From contig DEBL01000129.1 of the NCBI GenBank assembly GCA_002348535.1, positions 1 through 12,474 of the forward strand: DNA of 12,474 bases, given 5' to 3'. A model generated the notes under the pieces. The model saw only the letters and a program-made list of their open reading frames with translations, did no database searches and was not told the origin of the DNA. This stretch comes from Deltaproteobacteria bacterium UBA2957. GTDB lineage: Bacteria > Myxococcota_A > UBA796. Below are positions 1 to 8,700 of the stretch, piece after piece (the stretch's first letter is position 1; every line of letters begins with the position of its first letter). The position numbers and the translations under genes are program-made.

Positions 1-1
1 C

Positions 2-121
2 GCGGCTCCGAAGTCCTACCTGAATGAATCCATGCACAACGGGCTGAAGACCACACCGGTCGTATTGCCCGCGTGGGACCCGATGGGCTCGCTTGCCCGC
101 GGTGATTCAACCGACGACTGA
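2..121 (+). CDS. C-terminal end of an unidentified protein (partial)
   Basis: Only the last 39 codons and the TGA stop (119-121) lie in the window; the gene begins upstream. It is the only + strand frame open from the left edge, since the other two hit stops within the first 27 bases. The visible residues include the stretch LKTTPVVLPAWDPMGSLARG and an acidic STDD end. I do not recognise the family. The tail has no membrane segment, repeat or known motif. A 71-base gap with a promoter-like motif separates it from the next gene, so the two are probably separate transcription units. The reading frame is fairly safe; the function is unknown. Confidence 0.6.
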   Translation, partial: AAPKSYLNESMHNGLKTTPVVLPAWDPMGSLARGDSTDD

Positions 122-140
122 CGCGGCCGGCGTCACGGCA

Positions 141-151
141 TGTGGTACGTT
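141..151 (+). promoter_or_regulatory. Candidate extended -10 promoter element before the TMTC-like gene
   Basis: TGTGGTACGTT contains an extended -10-like TGG followed by TACGTT (TAnnnT). It ends 41 bases before the ATG at 193, a normal leader length. The 10-mer GTGGTACGTT recurs exactly at 9417-9426, and close variants lie before the other two transcription-unit starts. No convincing -35 hexamer is seen 16-18 bases upstream. This is a promoter by inference from position and recurrence. Confidence 0.45.
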
Positions 152-182
152 CGGGCCGGTAGCCGCCTGCATTCGCAACGTC

Positions 183-187
183 GGAGG
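183..187 (+). promoter_or_regulatory. Shine-Dalgarno GGAGG for the TMTC-like gene
   Basis: GGAGG lies five bases before ATG 193 and supports this start over the overlapping out-of-frame ATG at 140. It is the strongest canonical ribosome binding site seen directly before a gene in the window. Confidence 0.75.
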
Positions 188-192
188 CGAGG

Positions 193-1821
193 ATGTCAAC
201 TCCCCTGTGGGCCTCATTCGGTCCAAGCCCGAGCCCTGACCGCGGCGAGGACCGGTCGAAACGACCCTTCATGTTTGGCGCCTTGGGGCTCGTGGTCTTG
301 GCCTATGCGGCCAGCCTTAACGGTGGGTGGGTGTGGGACGATCACATTTTGTTTGTGGACAATCCAGCCCTCGATTCGCCGTTGCGTTTGTGGATGGAGA
401 GCCTGTTTGGGGCCACGACAGGGTCGGGAAATGTCTATCGGCCACTCGTAATGATGACCTTTTTACCCGGGCACATCCTCGACTTGGGCCCCATATTTGA
501 GCGGGTGGTTGGGCTCAGCATCCATGTGGCCACAGTCTGCCTGCTGGCGCGGGCACTCATTGGTCTTGGGGCCCGTGCATCAGGAGCGTGGCTTCTGGCG
601 GCGGTGTACGGAGTCCATCCCGGTGTGAGTGAAGTCGTTGCATGGATCTCTGCACGGCAGGATTTGTTGCCGGGGCTTCTGACGGTCGCGGCCGTCGCGG
701 CTTGGGTACACAACCGACGGTGGATGGCTGCACTGCTCCTTTTGCCCACGCCTTTTTGCAAGGAGTCGTTTCTTCTCGCCGCTCCCGCAATGGGGATTTG
801 GTGCCTCGGGATCCGGCGACTTCATCCGGCGGTCGTGATACCAATCGTGGGTGCACTCGGCTACGGGTGGATGCGAAGCCGTATCGGCCTCGAACTGCCT
901 GCGGGGGCGGTCGGTACGGACCCGATCGGTTCGTTGGGCTCGCTTGCCTTGCGCCTTCCAGAGCTTGCCTTGTGGCCAGCGGGCGCGGAGACGTTTCCAG
1001 CGCACCGGCCAAGCCGCATCGTGGGCGCAATCGCCGCGGTGGGTGGCGTGGCATTGTTTGCCGCTTCGTGGGGCCGGCCTCGGGTCGCCATTGCAACGGG
1101 ACTGCTTGTGTTGGCACTGCCCGGTGCGGTTGCTGCAAATCACACGGACCTGCTGAGTGACCGCTACCTTCACATGGGCATGGTGGCGTTGGTGGTCTTC
1201 GCATCCGCGGCGGTGGGCCATCGGATGCCGCCGCGTGTGCTTTGGAGTCTTCCTTTGGGCCTTGCGTTCATCACAGGGATGCGGGCCTGGCAGTGGACCT
1301 CTGACGTGCGCTTGTTCTCGGCAGCAGTCGGCCATGATGCGGAGAACGGACGAGCGGCATTTCATCTCGGGCATGCATTTCACCGCTATGAAGACGATTG
1401 CGCAACTGCTGTGCCGCTGTACCGGCGTGGAATTGACTCAGACCCGCGGGCGCACACCAACTTGCAGGCTTGCTATGTCGAACTTGGCGATCCCGAGGCG
1501 GCATTGGCGTTGACCGAAGCCGCTTCAGCTGCCCAGCCATTGAACCCAAATCCCCCGGCAAATGGAGCCCGTGCAGCCGTCGCGATGGGGCAAATTGAGT
1601 TGGCAGAGCGGTGGGCACGAGTCGCGGTGGAACGGGACCCACTGCGCCCTCGCAACGCGGTCCTGTTGGGCAACATTTTGGGTCAACAGGGACGCTGCGG
1701 CGAAGCCCTTCCATTGTTTCGTTCAGCCATCGAGATGGATGACTCGACTCCTGGTGCTGCGCGGGGGCTGGCTGCGTGCAAGAAAAATCTGAGCGACCAG
1801 ACGGCGCTCCCAACAGAGTAG
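193..1821 (+). CDS. TMTC-like GT-C family membrane glycosyltransferase with C-terminal TPR repeats
   Basis: Probable inner-membrane glycosyltransferase using a lipid-linked sugar donor; acceptor unknown. The start is fixed by GGAGG at 183-187, five bases before ATG. Residues about 28-360 hold many hydrophobic segments and the motif series of the TMTC/GT-C family: WDD at 48-50 in the first lumenal loop (usual place of the catalytic acid), YRPL 82-85, a His at 111, an HP...E..AWISARQDLL block at 142-159, KES 190-192 and SDRYLH 322-327. Residues about 383-530 form roughly four TPR-like helix pairs, as in eukaryotic TMTC1-4 and many bacterial relatives annotated only as TPR proteins. Length (542) is plausible for a bacterial member. 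It is followed after 106 bases by the GH31 gene in the same direction, but that gene appears to have its own promoter. Family assignment is from motif pattern; the donor and substrate are not visible. Confidence 0.75.
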   Translation: MSTPLWASFGPSPSPDRGEDRSKRPFMFGALGLVVLAYAASLNGGWVWDDHILFVDNPALDSPLRLWMESLFGATTGSGNVYRPLVMMTFLPGHILDLGPIFERVVGLSIHVATVCLLARALIGLGARASGAWLLAAVYGVHPGVSEVVAWISARQDLLPGLLTVAAVAAWVHNRRWMAALLLLPTPFCKESFLLAAPAMGIWCLGIRRLHPAVVIPIVGALGYGWMRSRIGLELPAGAVGTDPIGSLGSLALRLPELALWPAGAETFPAHRPSRIVGAIAAVGGVALFAASWGRPRVAIATGLLVLALPGAVAANHTDLLSDRYLHMGMVALVVFASAAVGHRMPPRVLWSLPLGLAFITGMRAWQWTSDVRLFSAAVGHDAENGRAAFHLGHAFHRYEDDCATAVPLYRRGIDSDPRAHTNLQACYVELGDPEAALALTEAASAAQPLNPNPPANGARAAVAMGQIELAERWARVAVERDPLRPRNAVLLGNILGQQGRCGEALPLFRSAIEMDDSTPGAARGLAACKKNLSDQTALPTE

Positions 1822-1872
1822 CCGTTCCCTTCGACTGATTGAGAGCCGGCTTGATCCGTGAAAAGCCGACCC

Positions 1873-1883
1873 TGTGGTACCGT
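1873..1883 (+). promoter_or_regulatory. Candidate extended -10 promoter element before the GH31 gene
   Basis: TGTGGTACCGT (TGG then TACCGT, a TAnnnT) lies in the gap between the TMTC-like gene and the GH31 gene and ends 44 bases before ATG 1928. It shares its first eight bases with the motif at 141. A TTGATC sits at 1851-1856, but 21 bases away, which is too far for a standard -35. It suggests the hydrolase can be transcribed independently. Confidence 0.4.
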
Positions 1884-1927
1884 CTCCTTTGTACCGGTCG
1901 TGCTGTGGTTTCTCTTGGGGAAAGTTT

Positions 1928-4420
1928 ATGGCTCTCATTCGATTCGCATTCTTGGTCGCGACCTTCTCCGGTTGTGGAAAGACCGTCGAGGACCCTGCTG
2001 GGTTGAAGTGCGGCCCCGGCACAGAGGCTGTCGATGGCGTCTGTCTTCCAATCACCACGGACTCGGAGGATGAGACGGACGACACAGCTGCCGCAGAACC
2101 GTCCGACACAGGGTGGGGGCACGACTCTGGAGGACCCGATGATTCCGGAGTGACCGACACCGGTGATGCAGACACCGCCGAAGCCGATACGGGTGAGGTC
2201 GACCCAGTCAGTCCAGCGCCCGTCGATCCGTGCAGTGAACTGGCGGAATTTGGCGCTCCTTCGGATCCGGTTGGCCATTTCGATGTGGGTAGTTTTATTG
2301 TTCAGGTCGACGAGGAGGGCGAACTGTATGCCCTCCACGCGGATGACTTTTCCCATGCTGTATTTCACTCAGCACGTGGGTCCTGGCTGCGAATTGGAGA
2401 CCATGCTGTGCATGCCGAGGAGCATCAGGGATCGTTCGATATTGAGATTGAAGAGAGCTTCACCTGCGGTGAGTCTCGATTCACGGGTGTGGAGGTCGCT
2501 GATGGGGCCCTGCGGTTGAGCGGTGTGTTTGAGGATGCCGATGCTCGATGCACGGGTGCTGCGTTCACGCTGCGAATGTGTGAGGCCGGTGAAGGGCGAT
2601 TGGCGTTCGACTTCGCTCCCGAGTTCCCGGATGAGTTCAACTTCAGCAGTATCCGCGTACAGTCTCGGCCCAGTGAGCGAATTTATGGCATGGGGGAGCA
2701 GTTTCCCCACGACACGCTCAACCTCAACGGGCGGCAGATCGCCGTATTGGTGGAAGAGGGGGGCGTGGGTCGGGGCCACCCTGTGATCACGCCATTGGTG
2801 GATCTGGCTTCCCCCGGTTCGGCGGGAAATGAGGGAACGACGTATTACGCAGCCCCTCACTACCTGACCAGCGACCTCCATTCGATATTTTTGAAGGACA
2901 CGTCCTACGCAGAGTTCGACTTCCGTGCGGAGGACGCGATTGAGATTCGTTTGTATGCCGACTCGATGGCGTGGGAAGCACTGTATGGCGGTACGCCGCT
3001 CGCATTAATTGAGCGATTCACCGAGTATGCGGGTCGAATGCCTGCGCCCCCAGAGTGGACCCAGTCGGGAGCCATTCTCGCCCTTGCCCGGCCCCTTGAG
3101 CAAAGCCTCGACTTGGTCGATGATTTGCGCGAAGCCGGAGCGCTTGTGTCTGGGGTTTGGAACCAGACGTGGTCGGGAATCAACGTCACATACATTGGCG
3201 AACAGGTGCTGTGGAACTGGGTGCTCGATGAAGAGGAACATCCGGGGTGGCATGATTGGGTTGATGAACTGGGTGACCGAGATGTTCGGGCGCTTTGTTA
3301 CATCAATTCGATGTTTCTGGACCTTTCGGATCGAGAGGTGATTCCCGAACGGCACCTGTACGCTGAAGGTGAAGCGGCTGGCTACTTTGTCAAAGACGAA
3401 CACGGCGACACCCTCCTGCTGCCGGTGACCGCATTCGATGTGGCCTTGCTCGACTTCACCAATGAGGCGGCTCGCGAGTGGATGAAGGCCATCATTGTGG
3501 ATGAAATGGTCGAGAACGCATCCTGCAGCGGATGGATGGTGGACTTCGCTGAAGCGCTACCCTTTGAAGCTGTGTTGCACGACGGCACCTCTGCGGCCGA
3601 GTACCACAATCGTTATCCAGTTGAATGGATGCGTTTGAATCGAGAAGCGATTGAAGAGGCCGGCCTCATGGGGGAAGTTCTGACCTTTAATCGGGCTGGA
3701 CATACCCGGAGTCCACGCCACAGTTTGATGTTCTGGCAAGGTGACCAGCTCACGACATGGGACCGGTTTGATGGGCTCGGTTCGGCGATTCGAGGGCTCA
3801 TCAACGGAGGGTTTTCAGGGCTAGCGTTGAACCACTCGGACACGGGGGGGTACACGTCACTGAGCCGTATTGGGTTGGGGTATTCACGGGAATCTGAGTT
3901 GCTGAAGCGGTGGGCGGAGATGTCCGCATTCACCAGTCTCTTGCGCACGCATGAGGGCAATCAGCCCGAGGCGAATGCACAGGTCTACGATGCCGACCAA
4001 CTGGACCACTTTGCATGGACCAGTCGAGTGTTTTCGGGATTGAAGGACTACCGCAACATTCGGTTTAAAGAAGCCAGCGAATGGGGTTGGCCGGTTGTAC
4101 GCCACCTTTGGCTACACTACCCGTCGGATCCCGCCGCCCACGAAACGGATGACCAGTTTCTGTTGGGCGCTGGGTTTCTCGTGGCGCCGGTTCTGAAGAA
4201 GTGTTCGGGGTGGCCGATGTGTACCAGCGTTCGCGATGTGTACCTGCCCGAGGGAGAGTGGACTCACTTGTGGTCGGGTGACATTGTTCGCGGCCCCGCA
4301 TCGATCAGAATCGAAGTGCCGTTGCGCCAGCCACCTGTGTTTTACCAGAGCAGCGATGCGGAAGCTGCCCGCGCAGTGGCCCACCTTCGCGCCATGGATG
4401 TGGGCGTACACGCAGAGTAG
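1928..4420 (+). CDS. Secreted GH31 glycosidase lipoprotein, sulfoquinovosidase-like clade with altered pocket
   Basis: Retaining alpha-glycosidase. I chose ATG 1928 (830 residues) over the in-frame ATG 1874 because it follows GGGGAAAG and begins a lipoprotein signal (ALIRFAFLVATFSGC, Cys16; Phe at -3 is atypical). Next come a CGPGTEAVDGVC motif and an Asp/Thr/Gly linker (about 42-101), a beta-sandwich region (about 105-365), a GH31 barrel (about 368-700) and C-terminal beta domains. Catalytic residues by comparison with YihQ recalled from memory: nucleophile Asp539 in GWMVDF and acid/base Asp606 in WQGDQ. HSDTGGYTSL and RTHEGNQPEAN are strong GH31 matches of the YihQ type. Of the sulfoquinovose-pocket residues, Gln413, Trp429 and Tyr642 are kept, but the Arg position is Gln426 and the first Gln is not conserved. 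Two cysteines (759, 765) fit an exported protein. GH31 membership is very likely; the substrate is uncertain, and no other sulfoquinovose genes are nearby. Confidence 0.9.
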   Translation: MALIRFAFLVATFSGCGKTVEDPAGLKCGPGTEAVDGVCLPITTDSEDETDDTAAAEPSDTGWGHDSGGPDDSGVTDTGDADTAEADTGEVDPVSPAPVDPCSELAEFGAPSDPVGHFDVGSFIVQVDEEGELYALHADDFSHAVFHSARGSWLRIGDHAVHAEEHQGSFDIEIEESFTCGESRFTGVEVADGALRLSGVFEDADARCTGAAFTLRMCEAGEGRLAFDFAPEFPDEFNFSSIRVQSRPSERIYGMGEQFPHDTLNLNGRQIAVLVEEGGVGRGHPVITPLVDLASPGSAGNEGTTYYAAPHYLTSDLHSIFLKDTSYAEFDFRAEDAIEIRLYADSMAWEALYGGTPLALIERFTEYAGRMPAPPEWTQSGAILALARPLEQSLDLVDDLREAGALVSGVWNQTWSGINVTYIGEQVLWNWVLDEEEHPGWHDWVDELGDRDVRALCYINSMFLDLSDREVIPERHLYAEGEAAGYFVKDEHGDTLLLPVTAFDVALLDFTNEAAREWMKAIIVDEMVENASCSGWMVDFAEALPFEAVLHDGTSAAEYHNRYPVEWMRLNREAIEEAGLMGEVLTFNRAGHTRSPRHSLMFWQGDQLTTWDRFDGLGSAIRGLINGGFSGLALNHSDTGGYTSLSRIGLGYSRESELLKRWAEMSAFTSLLRTHEGNQPEANAQVYDADQLDHFAWTSRVFSGLKDYRNIRFKEASEWGWPVVRHLWLHYPSDPAAHETDDQFLLGAGFLVAPVLKKCSGWPMCTSVRDVYLPEGEWTHLWSGDIVRGPASIRIEVPLRQPPVFYQSSDAEAARAVAHLRAMDVGVHAE

Positions 4421-4662
4421 CGAACAGCGGCAACCCGTTGGCATCGGCGCGACACGGTGCGATTCAGTGCCCATGACACCCATCCGTTCTGCGCCAGTGT
4501 TGAAGTTGATGCTCCAGCCCCGTACGCGGGAAGTCCTGCAGCCGCAGTAGAACCCCACGCCGATTGACCGAAGCATCAGCAGTCGCAAGCAACCGGATGG
4601 TCGTGCACATTCACAACGGGCACAGACCAGTTTGTTTGATCTTGATGGGTAAGGACGGCTGC
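4421..4662. other. Intergenic region between convergent genes
   Basis: These 242 bases separate the 3' ends of the GH31 gene and the HupE-like gene. I see no supported gene. Two small tetraloop hairpins (4519-4530, arms CCCG/CGGG; 4536-4547, arms CTGC/GCAG) lie side by side, but there is no T-tract on either strand, so an intrinsic terminator cannot be claimed. Confidence 0.6.
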
Positions 4663-5721
4663 TCAGTGGCGATGGGGAGCGCCGGACCCATGAGTATGCG
4701 TCTTTGTTGGTTTGGGATCGGCGGAGGAATCGTCGGTGCTGGGGTCGGGTTTGGACGTCTTGTCGTGGCTGTGCTTATGACTGTGACCGTGACCGTGACC
4801 GTGACCGTGACCGTGCGCCTGCTCCGCTGGATCGCCTTGTTGTGGAGCGGACGTTTCGTCTGGGGCATTCGTCGCTTCGGGTGCCCGCTCCCCGTCGATG
4901 GCGTCCTGTGCGTGTGGGGCAGCAGTCGGCTTTTCCTCCGCATGCGTATGGTGTCCACTGCCGTGCGCATGCTCACCGTTCACACTGGGTGTAGCTGCTT
5001 CGGCGGACTCCGAGCCGGTGTGATGATGGTCCTCATGCATGAAGCCATCCACCTGCATTGCGAACAAGCCGAGGCCTGCAAGCATGAGCCCCCCATTCGC
5101 GACGGTGCTGATGCGAGTAAGGATCGAACCGGATCGCCCAAGCGAAAATAAGGTCAGCATCACGGCTAATGCAGCCACTTGGCCCACTTCAACACCAACG
5201 TTGAAAGCGAGAATTTTCGTGATCAGTCCCTCACTGCCCAACGTGATTTCTTGCAGCCGTGTGGACAAGCCAAATCCATGGATGAGCCCAAAAATGAACA
5301 CCATGCCAAGCAGATTCGGTGCCTTCATTTTGAGGAGCTTTGGGAACCCATCGAGGTTTTCAAACCCCTTGTAGATGACACTCAACGCAATCACCGCATC
5401 GATGATGTACGCGTTGGCGCTGATTCCGGCGAGCGTTGCCCCCAGCAGGGTGATGCAGTGACCGATGGTGAACGCGGTAATGAAGCGCAGGATGTCGCGA
5501 AATCCACTCAAGAAGAAGAGGACACCAAACAAAAAGAGGAGGTGGTCGTAGCCGGTCACCATGTGCTCAGCGCCGAGCCAGATGTAGTCAACGGTGGTGC
5601 CGGCAGTCATCGTTTCGCGCGAGGACTCGGAAATGCCGTGGGCGTGGGCGGGTGCAGCAAACAGAACCGCTGCCGCGAACACGGTGGCCATCCGCGGGAG
5701 CATGGGCAATATCGCAATCAT
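4663..5721 (-). CDS. HupE/UreJ-type membrane protein with His-rich C-terminal tail
   Basis: Probable inner-membrane metal permease; the HupE/UreJ families are linked to nickel or cobalt uptake, but the metal here is unproven. I start at ATG 5721 (352 residues), preceded by GAGG, rather than at the in-frame ATG 5811, which would lie inside the upstream gene. Residues 1-27 form a signal peptide ending AHA, leaving HGIS as the mature N-terminus. Family motifs follow within about six hydrophobic segments: GYDHLLF 57-63, TIGHCITL 85-92, GLIHGFG 145-151 and FNVGVEVGQ 173-181. Residues about 228-352 are an unusually long hydrophilic tail rich in His, Asp, Ala and Pro, with HEDHHH, HAHGSGHH, an alternating Gly-His run at 303-315 and a final HTHGSGAPHRH. 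The tail should bind divalent metal. It is the second gene of an operon with the large kinase. Family confidence is good; the role of the tail is inference. Confidence 0.85.
   Translation of the reverse strand: MIAILPMLPRMATVFAAAVLFAAPAHAHGISESSRETMTAGTTVDYIWLGAEHMVTGYDHLLFLFGVLFFLSGFRDILRFITAFTIGHCITLLGATLAGISANAYIIDAVIALSVIYKGFENLDGFPKLLKMKAPNLLGMVFIFGLIHGFGLSTRLQEITLGSEGLITKILAFNVGVEVGQVAALAVMLTLFSLGRSGSILTRISTVANGGLMLAGLGLFAMQVDGFMHEDHHHTGSESAEAATPSVNGEHAHGSGHHTHAEEKPTAAPHAQDAIDGERAPEATNAPDETSAPQQGDPAEQAHGHGHGHGHGHSHKHSHDKTSKPDPSTDDSSADPKPTKTHTHGSGAPHRH
4783..4815. repeat. GTGACC hexanucleotide tandem repeat inside the HupE-like gene
   Basis: Five perfect GTGACC units (4783-4812) plus a half unit, with a degenerate sixth copy before them (ATGACT, 4777-4782). 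On the coding (-) strand each unit is GGTCAC and adds one Gly-His pair. Unit length is a multiple of three, so gain or loss of units changes tail length without a frameshift. Confidence 0.9.
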
Positions 5722-5726
5722 GTGAA

Positions 5727-5730
5727 CCTC
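5727..5730 (-). promoter_or_regulatory. Shine-Dalgarno GAGG of the HupE-like gene overlapping the kinase stop
   Basis: Read on the - strand, TGAGGTTCAC precedes ATG 5721. The TGA is the stop of the kinase gene (5731-5729) and shares bases with the GAGG ribosome binding site. This arrangement supports translation of the HupE-like gene by ribosomes finishing the kinase and fixes the start at 5721. Confidence 0.65.
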
Positions 5731-8700
5731 AGGTGGTGGGGGGGCGTCTCGGTCGAGGAACCGCGGGTGTTCCGCCCAGCAACCGGGTTTCGAGTTGCTG
5801 CAGCGTGTCAACTATTTCTCGGGTGACTGCAGGGTCGATGGTTTTAGCAAGGTCGCGCGCGCGTTCGATGTGCCGAAAAGCGGCGGCGGCTTCATTTTGA
5901 CTGAGGCGAACCTCAGCCAGTTTCCGGATGTAGTCGATCTGAACGAGGGGCATCGATTCGACATGTTGCTCCTGACCGAGGGTCAAGTCATCGAGTTCAT
6001 CGAGCTGGCCTGCGCGTGCCAAGTAGATCGCCAAATCGATGCCCAAGGTGGCCTCCGTCAGGGGAATCTTGCCGCGGAATGTATCGTAAGCAAAACGCTG
6101 GGCTGCAATCGCCTCATCGTGTCGGTCCTGCTTGCTTCGAATGGTGGCGATGACCTCTTGGGCGAGTGCTTCGAGCAAGAGGACTTCTCGCTGGCGGCTG
6201 GCGGCGATGATTTCGTGTGCCTCGGTCTCTGCATATTCGAGTTGTCCGAGTGCGATCAGGGTCCGGGTTCGATCGATCCGGTTAACCATTTCGTTGATGT
6301 AATCGCCCACGGATTGCTGCAGGGCTACGGCCTCGTCAAACCGTCGAAGCGAGGTCTCGAGTTGACCCATGTCTCGTTCTAAGTTCCCGAGTTTCCCGAG
6401 GACCATGCGGCTGGCGGTGTTGTCCCCGCTCTCGGCAAGCAGGGTTAGACACTCGATGTACATTGCATGGGCAGTGGCGGCGTCGCCGCGCTGGTAGATG
6501 ACGTACCCCAAAGCACTGAGAGCCATTGCCTCTTCCTTGGGTTGATTGGCGACTCGGTACGCGGCGCGACTCTCTCGGAGGTGAGAGATGCTTTCATTGG
6601 CCTTCCCCATGGTCCAAAGGAGCCATCCGAGCGCGTGCTGAACCTTGGCTTGGAGGGTGGGGGTTCGAGTCGGCGAGCACAACGTGAGCGCTTCCTCCAG
6701 AACACGTTGAGAGTCTACATTGTGTCCCTCAACCCTCAGCAGTCTTGACTCTTCGAGTCGGCGGTCTATCTCGAACGTCAGGGTGGTCTTCACATCCGAA
6801 GGCATCCCTGCAGCCACCTCGTTTAGCTCGAGTAAGGTTTCGTTGGATGCGTTGACATTGGCTTCACGGGCAGCCTCAGCGGCTTGGCTCATGGCTTCGA
6901 TTGCATCCTTGAATCGACCCATTGTCCGCAGCGTGCGGGCTTGCATTACCCGCAATCGCAACATCAGCAGCTCGGGTACGTCTGCTGCGCCCAACAGAGA
7001 CTCGATGAGCGTCAGCGCCTGACCCATTGGGCCTCGTGCCATCAGGACATCCAAGGCACCCATTGCGCACAGGGTGCGGTGAGGCTGAGGTCCGTGTTGG
7101 GCAGCTGAGAGTAAGTTCTCAAAGTTGGTGTGCAGCTCACGTCGAGCCATGGGATCGATGAGCCGTGCATTGCCAGAGGCCTCTACGGGTGCGAAGGCAG
7201 CGAAGTACGCCGCGTGGCGCGCGCGCGTGGCTGCGGCGATGTCTGGGCCCGTTGTGGGCAAATTTTGTTCACTCAGCCGACGCACGGCGAAGTCACGAAT
7301 GCTGACATACATGAACATGCGGGGCTGTTCATCGACGATCTGAGTATGGACCAGTGACTTGTCGATCAATGCACCAATCACATCGAGCGTCCAAGGGGCT
7401 TGTGGCCATGCAGATACATCAATGACGGCCTCGGCCGAGTCCATGGAGAACCCGCCTCGGAAGCATGACATCTGCGCCAATGCAGCCCGCTCCCACGGCT
7501 CAAGTCGCTGCCACGACCAATCAATCAAGTTGAACAATGTGGCTTGGCGGTCGGTTTGATCCCGGTTCGATCCGCGCAGTAGCTTGAATCGCTCATCGAG
7601 ACGGTCGCGAAGCGCCTCGGGAGAAAGCATCCGCGCGCGCGCCGCGGCGAGTTCAATCGCGAGGGGAAGGCGGTCAAGTGCATCAACGATGGAGCGGAGA
7701 ACGGGGGACACCTGTTCGGTATCCGTCCAATCGGCACCCGCGAGTTGGGCGCGCAGCTTCAGCAGTTCGACAGCTTCATCTTGGGAGAGGGGGTTGAGGG
7801 CAACCCGAACTTCTCCTTCTACGGCCAACGCTTCACGGGTCGTGACCAAGAACTGAACGTTCGGAGCAGTCGCAATCCATTGACTGACTGTGGCCGCCCC
7901 CTGTTCCACCAACTGCTCAAAGTTGTCGAGCACCATCAGCATGCGCTCGCGGCCTGCAAGCGCCCTGCCCAACTGCTGAATTGGCGTGTGAGAGTCTTCG
8001 ACGGGCAGGTGAATTTTCAAGGCCTTGGCGACGGCGCGCACGATCCCGTCCTCATCCTCGGCGTGCGACAAGTCGACAAACCAAGCGCCCCCAGCCAGCT
8101 GCTGTGCGAAGTGGTTGACCACGCGTCGGCTCAGGCGCGTTTTTCCGGCACCACCGGTACCGACGAGACTGATTAGCCGTGTGCCGGCATTTACCCGCTC
8201 CAACAGAGATGCGAACTCTGATGATCGGCCCACAAACACAGATTGATCGTCGGGAATGTTGGCAGCGGGGACAGGCTTGGTGTCAGCGTTGTCGATTCCG
8301 GCTGCGTCATCCATGACCCATGTGGTCTCATTCATCGCGTCCGCTTCGGTTGCCCCTTCGCCGGAGCCCACTCCCATCATCCATTGGGGCAAAGACGGTC
8401 TGTGGCCCACACCGGCGCGGAGTTCCAAGAGTAACCCCCGTAGTTCGCGTGAATTTCGCGGTCGATCATTTCGATCGCGGCTGAGGACTTGGGCGACGAC
8501 GCTGCCGAGGCCGGGAATGTGTTTGTCCAGCAGCGTTTCATCTTCGATCGAGATCAAACAGTCGGGTATCGGATCGCCGCGCTTGAGAAGGTCATACAAA
8601 TATTTCTTGCGGAGTGGACTTCGACATAGAACGACGGCAGCCATGACCAATCCGAACGAGAAGAGGTCGGACCGTTCGTCGAGCGGCTGGGCCTGAAGTT

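Noticed and set aside
580..1383. 267-codon - strand open frame inside the TMTC-like gene
   Set aside because: Composition is rich in Arg, His, Cys and Pro with no hydrophobic core pattern; the + strand frame carries clear family motifs.
1845..1870. Hairpin GCCGGCTT/AAGCCGAC after the TMTC-like gene
   Set aside because: One mismatch in the stem and no T-tract on the coding strand; it also lies just before the candidate GH31 promoter, so a terminator is not supported.
1874..1927. Upstream in-frame ATG 1874 as start of the GH31 gene
   Set aside because: It would bury the lipoprotein signal behind 18 residues, lies within the promoter-like motif and has no ribosome binding site.
1271..2368. 365-codon open frame on the - strand across the TMTC-like/GH31 junction
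   Set aside because: It is antisense to two well-supported genes, has no recognisable domain and an erratic Arg/Ser/Pro-rich composition typical of a shadow frame in GC-rich DNA.
4519..4547. Two adjacent tetraloop hairpins between the convergent genes
   Set aside because: Stems of only four pairs and no T-tract on either strand; not enough to call terminators.
4564..5151. + strand open frame with a Val-Thr alternating run
   Set aside because: The run is only the reverse reading of the Gly-His repeat in the HupE-like gene; the - strand frame has the family motifs.
5722..5811. Upstream in-frame ATG 5811 as start of the HupE-like gene
   Set aside because: It would overlap the kinase gene by 83 bases and put 30 hydrophilic residues before an evident signal peptide; ATG 5721 has a ribosome binding site.
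5179..5826. 215-codon + strand open frame opposite the HupE-like gene
   Set aside because: Antisense to the membrane segments of a recognised family and without motifs of its own.
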